Shown here: positions 7,273-12,757 of the stretch, one piece after another
Numbering within the stretch: the first letter of the stretch is position 1
Layout of the letters: the number at the start of each line of letters is the position of its first letter
DNA from: Sphingomonas sp.
GTDB lineage: Bacteria > Pseudomonadota > Alphaproteobacteria > Sphingomonadales > Sphingomonadaceae
Length of the DNA: 12,757 nt
Direction: 5' to 3'
NCBI GenBank assembly: GCA_030824725.1
Contig: JAPJRE010000087.1
Location: 1 to 12,757, forward strand
Translations under genes and position numbers: made by a program
The notes under the pieces: generated by a model
What the model saw: the letters and a program-made list of their open reading frames with translations, nothing else
The model's database searches: none
What the model was told of the DNA's origin: nothing

Positions 7273-7611
7273 ATGTTCGCCACTCCAGCATATGCACAGG
7301 CCGCAGGCGCGGCTGGTCAGGGTAGCACTCTGGCCGGGATCGCGTCGGTAGCGCCGCTCGTCCTGATCTTCGTCGTCTTCTACTTCCTGATGATCCGTCC
7401 GCAGCAGAAGCGGATGAAGGCGCTGCAGAACGCCGTGAATTCGGTGAAGAAGAACGATACCGTCATCACCGCCGGCGGCCTGATCGGCAAGGTCACCCGC
7501 GTCGACGAGACCGAGGTCGAGATCGAGCTCGGCCCCAACGTGAAGGTCCGCGCGATCAAGTCGACGCTCGCCGAAGTGCGCCCGCACGGCGCCAAGCCCG
7601 CGAACGACTGA
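7273..7611 (+). CDS. yajC: Preprotein translocase accessory subunit YajC
   Basis: The 112-residue product has a short N-terminus, one transmembrane helix at about residues 21-41 (APLVLIFVVFYFLM), then the hallmark IRPQQKRMK motif and a cytoplasmic domain with the GGLIGKVTRV turn. YajC associates with SecD and SecF in the inner membrane and with SecYEG and YidC. Its stop overlaps the secD ATG by one base (TGATG, A of ATG at 7611), consistent with tight co-translation. The start lacks a strong Shine-Dalgarno site; GGGAA lies a few bases upstream. This is the first gene of the yajC-secD-secF-Mth938 operon, and the control region must lie in the 196-base gap before it. Confidence 0.95.
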   Translation: MFATPAYAQAAGAAGQGSTLAGIASVAPLVLIFVVFYFLMIRPQQKRMKALQNAVNSVKKNDTVITAGGLIGKVTRVDETEVEIELGPNVKVRAIKSTLAEVRPHGAKPAND

Positions 7612-9197
7612 TGCTGGATTTCCCGCGCTGGAAGGTCTGGTCGATCACGCTCGGCCTTGCCCTGATGGTCCTGCTCGCGGTGCCGAGCCTGGTGCCGGAG
7701 AGCATCCGCAACACCTGGCCGAGCTGGGTGCCCAAGCCCGCCGTCAACCTCGGCCTCGATCTCGCGGGCGGTTCGTACCTGCTTCTCGAGGGCGATACGA
7801 GCGACGTGCAGCAGACCAAGCTCGAGCAGATGCGCGAGCAGGTGCGGCTGGCGATGCGCCGCGACCCGCGCGTGGACATCGGCGACATCTCGATCGCGGG
7901 CGGCAAGCTCAGCTTCATGGTCCGCGATCCCGGCAAGGTGGATGCGGCGCGCGAGAAGCTGCTGCCGATGACCAACGGCGTCGGCACCACCGGCCAGCGC
8001 GACTGGGAAATCTCCGTCGTCGATTCGACCCGCTTCGTGCTGACCCCCACCCAGGCGGGTCTGGCGCAGCAGATCGAAACCGCGATGAACGACGCGCGCG
8101 AAGTGGTCGACAAGCGTATCAACGCGCTCGGCACCCGCGAGCCGACCGTGATCCGCGAGGGCAGCAACCGCATCGTCGTGCAGGTGCCCGGCCTGCAGGA
8201 TCCCAGCCAGCTCAAGGCGCTGCTCGGCAAGACCGCCAAGCTCGAATTCAAGCTGGTCGACACCAGCGTGACGCCGCAGCAGATCGCCAGCGGCGACATT
8301 CCCGTGACCTCGCAGCTGCTCCAGTATGAGAATGGCGCGCCGATCGTGGTCAACCGTACCGCGATGATCACCGGCGACATGCTGGTCGATGCCAAGCAGA
8401 GCTACGACCAGCAGGGCCGTCCCGACGTGACGCTCCAGCTCGACGGCGCGGGCGCCAAGCGCTTCGCGCGGGTGACGACCGAGAACACCCAGAAGCCGTT
8501 CGCGATCATCGTCGACAACAAGGTGATCTCGGCGCCGAACATCAACTAGCCGATCCTCGGCGGCAGCGCCTCGATCTCGGGCGGCTTCACCGTGGACAGC
8601 GCCAACGAACTCGCCATCGCGCTGCGTTCGGGCAAGCTGCCGATCAACCTGAAGGTCGTGCAGGAATCGACCGTCAGCCCCGAGCTCGGCAACGATTCGA
8701 TCCGCGCCGGCGTCACCGCATCGGTGATCGCGATCGTCGCCGTCGTGGTGTTCATGGTGCTGACCTATGGCCGCTTCGGCGTCTACGCGAACATCGCCGT
8801 GACGCTGAACGTGCTGGTGATCCTGGCGGTGATGGGCATGCTCAGCGCTACGCTGACGCTGCCCGGCATCGCCGGCTTCGTGCTGACCATCGGCACCGCG
8901 GTCGACGCCAACGTGCTGATCAACGAGCGTATCCGCGAGGAACGCCGCCGCGGCCGCAGCGTGATGCAGGCAGTGGAGCTCGGCTATAAGGAAGCCAGCC
9001 GCACCATCTTCGAGGCCAACGTCACCCACGCGATCGCCGGCGCGATCATGCTGGTGCTCGGTTCGGGCCCGATCCGCGGTTTCGCGGTGGTGCTGCTGAT
9101 CGGCATCGCCAGCTCCGTCTTCACCGCCGTGGTGTTCACGCGCATGCTCGTCACGCTCTGGCTGCGCCGCAAGCGCCCGAGCGAGATCCATATTTAA
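7611..9197 (+). pseudogene. secD: SecD protein-export subunit, interrupted by an in-frame TAG
   Basis: SecD and SecF form the inner-membrane complex that uses the proton-motive force to pull exported proteins to the periplasmic side. The frame encodes 312 residues, hits TAG at 8547-8549, then continues in the same frame for 215 codons to 9197. The whole would be 528 residues, normal for alphaproteobacteria. First part: one N-terminal helix, NLGLDLAGG (46-54), and the DKRINALGTREP block of the periplasmic domain. Second part: ILGGSASISGGFTVD, then five membrane helices, the AVDANVLINERIREE motif and the GSGPIRGFAVVLLIG block. The stop falls inside a conserved segment, where other SecD proteins commonly have Glu or another sense residue. 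A real nonsense mutation, a base error or readthrough are all possible. Taken at face value, the first product lacks the five C-terminal helices. Confidence 0.9.
8547..8549 (+). other. secD: In-frame amber codon inside secD
   Basis: TAG is codon 313 of secD, between VISAPNIN and PILGGSAS. A single base change from GAG, CAG, AAG, TCG, TTG or TGG would create it. No frame change is needed on either side, so an indel is excluded. Confidence 0.95.
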
Positions 9198-9209
9198 GGA
9201 AGCGCCGAC

Positions 9210-10181
9210 ATGCGGCTCCTCAAGATCGTACCCGACAACACCAATATCGGCTTCGTCCGCATCCGGTTCATCGCCTTCGCGATCACCGCGCTGCTGACGG
9301 TCGCCGCGATCGGTCTGGTCGCGGCGCACGGCCTCAATTTCGGCGTCGACTTTGTCGGCGGCGTGTCGATCGAGGAAAAATTCGCCTCGTCCCCGCCGCT
9401 CGACGAACTGCGCTCGACGGTGAACGAGCTCGGCTATGGCGAAGCCACCCTGCAGGAGATGGGCGGCAAGAACGTCGTCACCATCCGCCTGCCGGTGCCC
9501 AAGTCGAACGATGCGGGCGCGACCAACGCGATGGTCGAGCGGGTGAAGGGCGCAGTGGCCGCCAAGTTCCCGGGCGCGACCTTCTCGACCTACTCCACCG
9601 TCTCGGGCAAGGTTTCGGGCGAGCTGATCCGCAACGGCGTGCTCGCCGTGGTGCTGGCGATCGTCGGCATCGCGATCTTCTCCTGGCTGCGCTACGAATG
9701 GCAGTTCGGCGTGTCCACTGCGGTCGCGATCCTGCACGACGTGTTGATGACGCTCGGCTTCTTCGCGGTGACCGGCATGGTGTTCGACCTGAACATCGTC
9801 GCCGCCGTGCTGACGATCATCGGCTATTCGATCAACGACAAGATGGTGATCGACGACCGTATCCGCGAGAACATGCGCAAGTACCGCAAGATGGGGATGA
9901 GCGAGCTGATCGACCTGTCGGTCAACGAGACGCTGCCGCGTACCGTGATGACCTCGCTCACCATCCTGCTGGCGCTGGCCTCGCTGCTGGTGTTCGGCGG
10001 GCATGTGCTGCGCGGCTTCACCGCGGCCATGATGCTCGGTATCGTGGTCGGCACCTATTCGTCGATCTACGTCTCGTCCTCGCTGCTGATCACGCTCGGC
10101 CTCAAGCCCGGCGTGAAGCCGGAAAAGGGCGAGTCGATCGCCGACAATGCCGAGCGCGTGGCGCCGCGCGAGCGGCCATAA
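9210..10181 (+). CDS. secF: Protein-export membrane subunit SecF
   Basis: The 323-residue partner of SecD. It has an N-terminal helix (about 20-40), the GLNFGVDFVGG motif (41-51), a small periplasmic domain, then five membrane helices. The SecF signature is GYSINDKMVIDDRIREN at 205-221, followed by the LPRTVMTSLT block. The signature differs from the common VVxxDRxREN form in having Asp215 where an aromatic is usual; this may be lineage variation. The ATG at 9210 follows AAGGAAG (from 9197), 12 bases after the secD stop, so it should be co-expressed with secD. The C-terminus is a short charged cytoplasmic tail. Unlike secD, this frame is intact. Confidence 0.96.
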   Translation: MRLLKIVPDNTNIGFVRIRFIAFAITALLTVAAIGLVAAHGLNFGVDFVGGVSIEEKFASSPPLDELRSTVNELGYGEATLQEMGGKNVVTIRLPVPKSNDAGATNAMVERVKGAVAAKFPGATFSTYSTVSGKVSGELIRNGVLAVVLAIVGIAIFSWLRYEWQFGVSTAVAILHDVLMTLGFFAVTGMVFDLNIVAAVLTIIGYSINDKMVIDDRIRENMRKYRKMGMSELIDLSVNETLPRTVMTSLTILLALASLLVFGGHVLRGFTAAMMLGIVVGTYSSIYVSSSLLITLGLKPGVKPEKGESIADNAERVAPRERP

Positions 10182-10182
10182 C

Positions 10183-10554
10183 GTGAAGATCGAACGCCGC
10201 AGCGCCGAAGGGCCGCTGATCTCCGGCTTTTCGGGCGGCGGCTTCCGCGTCGACGAGAATGTCTATCACGGGCTGATCATCACCCCGCAGCGCGCCGACG
10301 GATGGTCGCCGCCCGCGGTGGCCGAGCTGACCGAGGCGGATCTAGAACCCGCCTTCGCGCTGGATCCGCAGCCGGAATTCCTGCTGCTCGGCACCGGCGC
10401 GACACTGGTGCGGCCGCCGCTCAGCCTGGTGAAGGCGCTGGAGAAGCGCGGCATCGGCATCGAGGCGATGGACAGCCGCGCGGCAGCACGCGCCTGGGGC
10501 GTCCTCCGCGCCGAACTCCGCTGGGTTGCGGGCGCGCTCTACCCGCTCGCCTGA
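10183..10554 (+). CDS. Mth938-like domain protein (DUF498/NDUFAF3 type)
   Basis: A 123-residue protein of the Mth938/NDUFAF3-like family. ENVYHGLIITPQ near residue 25, EFLLLGTGA in the middle and GIGIEAMDSRAAARAWGVL in the second half form the usual single alpha/beta domain. The mitochondrial relative NDUFAF3 assists complex I assembly; the bacterial role is not established. In alphaproteobacteria it commonly follows secF, as here. GTG at 10183, one base after the secF stop, is chosen because it gives the family's usual length and an MKIER start; an upstream in-frame ATG at 10147 would lie inside secF. The last 16 bases overlap the end of the convergent gene. Confidence 0.88.
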   Translation: MKIERRSAEGPLISGFSGGGFRVDENVYHGLIITPQRADGWSPPAVAELTEADLEPAFALDPQPEFLLLGTGATLVRPPLSLVKALEKRGIGIEAMDSRAAARAWGVLRAELRWVAGALYPLA

Positions 10555-11747
10555 GCGGGCTCGGCGAACAGCGCCGGCAGGGTACGCGCCAGCCGATTGA
10601 GGGCGGCCTCCCAGCGGCCGGGATCGAACGGCCGGGCGAGGCGGGTGAGCAGATCGTCCTCGGGTGCGAGCGGATCGAAGCCATCGTTCAGCAGATATTG
10701 CGCGAACCATAGCCGCGCCGCCTCGGGATCGGGGCGGCGTGCGGTGCCGGCGATGACATCGGCGACGAGCGGCTCCAGCGCCGCATAGGCGCCCAGCCAG
10801 CCGCCGGTGTCGAAGCGCGAATGACGGTGCATCGGCACGCCGAAGAACCCCGCCAGCGCGAAGGTCTTCGAATCGCCGACCAGCATGCCGTCGGCGTGGC
10901 GCGCCATCGCGAGCGTGGCGGGATGCATGCCGATCCGCGGGGGGAGCAGCACGACATTGCCGCAGTCGCCGACCGCTTCGATCAGCGGGGCGGCATCGAC
11001 ATGCGAGTCGTTGAGCGGATGATTTGACACCGCCAGCGTGCAGCGATCGCCGAGCTGCGCCGAGAGCGCGCGAACCAGCGCGGCATTGGGCTTGATGCCC
11101 GGCCGGTGTATCGCGAAGAAATTGTCCTCGGTTTCGCATTCGAGCGGGAGGAGGAGCAGTGGCCGGTCCTCCGGGATGCCCAGCCGCGCGAACAGCGCCG
11201 CGCGCTCGTCCGGCGCGCGGGCGAGGCTGCGCTGGAGCCGCTCCCAGGCAGGGGCCAGCATCGTCCGCAGGCGATCGATCTCGGCGGGCGTCATCTCCGC
11301 GAGCAGGCCATGGTCGTGCGGTCGTTCGGTCAGCAGGATCCAGCGCGGCGGCGGTGCGAAGGGCTCGTACCGCCCTTCCATCAGCAGGCGGACGATTCCG
11401 GGGAAGTGTCGTACGGTCTCGTGATCGGCGGTGCGGCAGAGCACCAGGTCGGGGCCAAGATCGCGGACGAAGCCGATCAGCCCCTCGGCATCCTCGGGCG
11501 CGGTGCGGGTGCTGGGATGGTCGGGCCCGTCCATGATGTACCAGCGTACGTCCGCCAGGTCGGCGCAGCGGGCGAGCTCCTCCTGCCCGATGCCGGTGCC
11601 GCGCCAGGGGGCGGGGGCGAGGACATGGACTTCATGGGCTTCCGCGAGGCGGCGGAGCATCGGCTCGACGATATGGACGAACCACCAGTTGGTCACCATC
11701 GGCAGGTAGAACAGCACCCGCTGCGGTCGATCGAGAGAAAGCGGCAA
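10539..11747 (-). CDS. Conserved hypothetical, GT-B glycosyltransferase-like (capsule/polysaccharide type)
   Basis: The product has 402 residues from the TTG at 11747. It opens with RVLFYLPMVTNWWFVHIVEPML (from residue 10), a Rossmann-like first strand and helix, and has GPDLVLC near 98-104 and RWILLTERPHDHG around 145. The C-terminal half has SNHPLND at 241-247 and GDSKTFALAGFFGVP at 291-305. That layout, with a small-residue turn before a helix ending in a G-x-P, recalls the C-terminal half of GT-B glycosyltransferases and CDP-glycerol transferases. No specific family is certain and no membrane segment is seen. TTG at 11747 has GGAG (11757-11754) six bases upstream. The in-frame ATG at 11780 (413 residues) lacks a ribosome site and overlaps a TATAAT box. 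The 3' end overlaps the convergent gene. Confidence 0.6.
   Translation of the reverse strand: MPLSLDRPQRVLFYLPMVTNWWFVHIVEPMLRRLAEAHEVHVLAPAPWRGTGIGQEELARCADLADVRWYIMDGPDHPSTRTAPEDAEGLIGFVRDLGPDLVLCRTADHETVRHFPGIVRLLMEGRYEPFAPPPRWILLTERPHDHGLLAEMTPAEIDRLRTMLAPAWERLQRSLARAPDERAALFARLGIPEDRPLLLLPLECETEDNFFAIHRPGIKPNAALVRALSAQLGDRCTLAVSNHPLNDSHVDAAPLIEAVGDCGNVVLLPPRIGMHPATLAMARHADGMLVGDSKTFALAGFFGVPMHRHSRFDTGGWLGAYAALEPLVADVIAGTARRPDPEAARLWFAQYLLNDGFDPLAPEDDLLTRLARPFDPGRWEAALNRLARTLPALFAEPAQASG
10542..10559. terminator. Bidirectional hairpin at a convergent gene end
   Basis: CCCGCTC (10542-10548) pairs perfectly with GAGCGGG (10553-10559) around GCCT. It lies across both stop codons of the convergent Mth938-like and GT-B-like genes. 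There is no T tract on either strand, so termination strength is uncertain. Confidence 0.45.
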
Positions 11748-11753
11748 GCGAGG

Positions 11754-11787
11754 CTCCGGATAGGACGATCCTTCCCGCATTATAGCA
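11754..11787 (-). promoter_or_regulatory. Extended -10 promoter and ribosome site for the GT-B-like gene
   Basis: On the minus strand, TGCTATAAT (11787-11779) is an exact extended -10 element with a consensus TATAAT. No convincing -35 box is present. Transcription would begin near 11772. GGAG at 11757-11754 is correctly spaced before TTG 11747. Together they argue against the ATG at 11780, whose bases are part of the -10 box. Confidence 0.5.
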
Positions 11788-11890
11788 TGTGCACGGGGGC
11801 ACGCACGGCAGGGCGGCAATTCTTGCCTAGTCCGGTCGCCTCCAAATCGGTCTGGCGACGGGTCGCTGAACGGCCTCGCGATTTTCTGTC

Positions 11891-11922
11891 AGTCCGCCCC
11901 GAGTGAAATATCGAGGCGGACT
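11891..11922. terminator. Hairpin between the deaminase-like and GT-B-like genes
   Basis: AGTCCGCC (11891-11898) pairs with GGCGGACT (11915-11922), extended by CGA/TCG after one mismatch, around an 8-base loop. It is 6 bases past the stop of the deaminase-like gene. No T tract follows on the minus strand, so it is a hairpin of uncertain strength that may also isolate the next gene. Confidence 0.5.
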
Positions 11923-11928
11923 AACCGC

Positions 11929-12441
11929 TCAATTGGCGTGCTGCCGAATTTGATGTAGCAAATCAGGAGACATAATCGGGAATGGTTCGGGCGCGCCGCC
12001 CATATAGCAAATGCCCCGACGATAGAAAAACAACACGGGAAGGGATTTTGCGTCGAGGAATTGTGGCGCTTTCAAAACGAATTGAGCGAACCCTGCCGCA
12101 TTTTGTTCAGTGCCATTCTCATCGATGTGGGTTGGAATGACGATTGTTCCCGCAAGCGCGGGATAGCCTGTGCTCCCTAGATTCTTTCCGCTGCCCATTT
12201 TTCCGATGGCAACAATCACGGGCGTCTGCACCGAAAGGTCGAGGAAGAACTTATGGCATGTGTCGCACGGAGCGGCATCCTGGACGAAAGCCGAAACCGG
12301 CGATGCCGTTATTTTGTTCACATATGATTTGTACAAAATGCGCTCGGCATGCGCAGTCGCGGGGCTCTTGGGGGCGGCACTAGCCTCGCCCTCAAACTTC
12401 CAGTCTGTCCCCTTGAGAGTGTATAGCTTGGATAGAACCAT
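11929..12441 (-). CDS. Orphan deaminase-fold-like protein (HAE and PCxxC zinc motifs)
   Basis: The product has 170 residues. HAE at 31-33 and PCDTC at 58-62 put His31 and the Cys59/Cys62 pair in the positions of a cytidine-deaminase-fold zinc site, with Glu33 as catalytic acid/base; the His-to-Cys gap is 28 residues against 30 in the local TadA. Two beta-strand-like stretches precede HAE (residues 2-11 and 13-22). A VIVAI strand (75-79) follows the PCxxC helix, as the fold requires. No other TadA or CDD features are present, so the substrate is unknown: nucleotide, DNA, RNA or small molecule. Relatives could be bacterial toxin or defence deaminases. There is no signal peptide and no obvious immunity gene beside it. 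GC is about 53% (my count, 12001-12420), clearly below its neighbours, suggesting transfer. ATG 12441 is the only usual start and has just a weak GGGAA upstream. Confidence 0.6.
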   Translation of the reverse strand: MVLSKLYTLKGTDWKFEGEASAAPKSPATAHAERILYKSYVNKITASPVSAFVQDAAPCDTCHKFFLDLSVQTPVIVAIGKMGSGKNLGSTGYPALAGTIVIPTHIDENGTEQNAAGFAQFVLKAPQFLDAKSLPVLFFYRRGICYMGGAPEPFPIMSPDLLHQIRQHAN

Positions 12442-12573
12442 GATGAACTGTTCCCACGAAAGACACGAGTGTGGGTTTGCGACATTTCAACATGATGTTT
12501 TCGTGCTTGGTTTTAGTTACAAGCGCAATCGTCCGGTGCCTGGCGGCCGAGTCCCCCAAAAGCCGTTCGCCGC

Positions 12574-12757
12574 TCAGCCCGGCTTGGCCTGGTAGGTCGC
12601 CCGGAAGTCGCTGGCGAACGCGGTGAGCCGCTGTTCCTCGATCGCGGCGCGCAGATCGGCCATCAGCGTCTGGTAGAACCAGAGGTTGTGCTCGGTCATC
12701 AGCATCGCGCCCAGGATCTCGCCGGCGCGGACGAGGTGGTGGATATAGGCGCGGCTC
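12574..12757 (-). CDS. tgt: Queuine/preQ1 tRNA-ribosyltransferase, C-terminal fragment
   Basis: The last 60 codons plus stop of a gene that begins right of the window. The reverse-strand product begins [29 protein letters not shown], with the Tgt C-terminal pattern HHLxRAxEIL...HNLxFY that precedes the end of the enzyme. Tgt exchanges guanine 34 for preQ1 in tRNAs with GUN anticodons, on the path to queuosine. The zinc-binding and catalytic residues lie in the missing part. The stop is TGA at 12576-12574. The gap to the deaminase-like gene (12442-12573) holds no ORF on either strand that I accept. In many bacteria tgt is next to yajC; here it is 5 kb away and on the opposite strand. Confidence 0.9.
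   Translation of the reverse strand, partial: SRAYIHHLVRAGEILGAMLMTEHNLWFYQTLMADLRAAIEEQRLTAFASDFRATYQAKPG

Noticed and set aside
8592..9197. Second half of secD as an independent gene from GTG 8592
   Set aside because: No ribosome site precedes the GTG, and the conserved segment PILGGSASISGGFT lies upstream of it in the same frame, so it belongs to the interrupted secD.
7380..10004. Long minus-strand open frame antisense to yajC-secD-secF
   Set aside because: Same mirror effect; His/Asp/Gln-rich low-complexity translation with no family resemblance, while the plus strand is clearly SecDF.
12170..12595. Plus-strand open frame of 141 codons over the deaminase-like gene
   Set aside because: Antisense to the better-supported minus-strand gene; no family resemblance and it runs into the 3' end of tgt.
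1..12757. CRISPR arrays, tRNA or rRNA genes, insertion sequences, prophage genes
   Set aside because: Looked for on both strands by eye; no regularly spaced repeats, cloverleaf patterns, transposase motifs or phage structural proteins were found.

Overview
The window is about 12.8 kb of a GC-rich alphaproteobacterial chromosome, most likely Sphingomonas or a close sphingomonad. The evidence is the protein flavour (L28, the YajC-SecD-SecF-Mth938 order, the Mo-hydroxylase next to hemH), weak Shine-Dalgarno sites and roughly 70% GC in most genes. I count 16 protein genes. The two outermost are cut by the window edges.

Layout, left to right. Positions 1-3679 (+ strand): C-terminus of an IorB-type molybdopterin hydroxylase subunit, hemH (ferrochelatase, 4-nt overlap), phbB (acetoacetyl-CoA reductase) with a hairpin after it, an intergenic region with possible control sites, and a secreted phytase-like propeller protein. 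Positions 3710-4135 (- strand): rpmB with its own promoter and intrinsic terminator. Positions 4212-7076 (+): two small translationally coupled membrane proteins (the second of the YqaE/Pmp3 family), tadA, a secreted hypothetical protein, and a CNNM/CorC-type CBS-domain membrane protein. Positions 7273-10554 (+): the protein-export operon yajC-secD-secF plus an Mth938-domain gene. Positions 10539-12757 (-): a GT-B-like hypothetical protein, an AT-richer orphan gene with deaminase motifs, and the end of tgt.

Two things stand out. First, secD carries an in-frame TAG at 8547-8549. The reading frame then continues, fully conserved, for another 215 codons. This is a nonsense mutation, a sequencing error or recoding in a gene normally important for export. 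Second, a 170-residue protein at 11929-12441 has HAE and PCxxC zinc motifs spaced as in the cytidine-deaminase fold, but is otherwise unlike the housekeeping deaminase TadA. Its gene is only about 53% GC and sits alone between tgt and the GT-B-like gene. It looks like a horizontally acquired deaminase, possibly from the toxin or phage-defence families, and is the best candidate here for an undescribed activity.

Functional links are modest: haem synthesis (hemH), translation and tRNA modification (rpmB, tadA, tgt), PHB metabolism (phbB) and Sec-dependent export (yajC-secDF). No tRNA or rRNA genes, CRISPR arrays, insertion sequences or prophage genes are visible. No gene-free stretch exceeds 300 bases.
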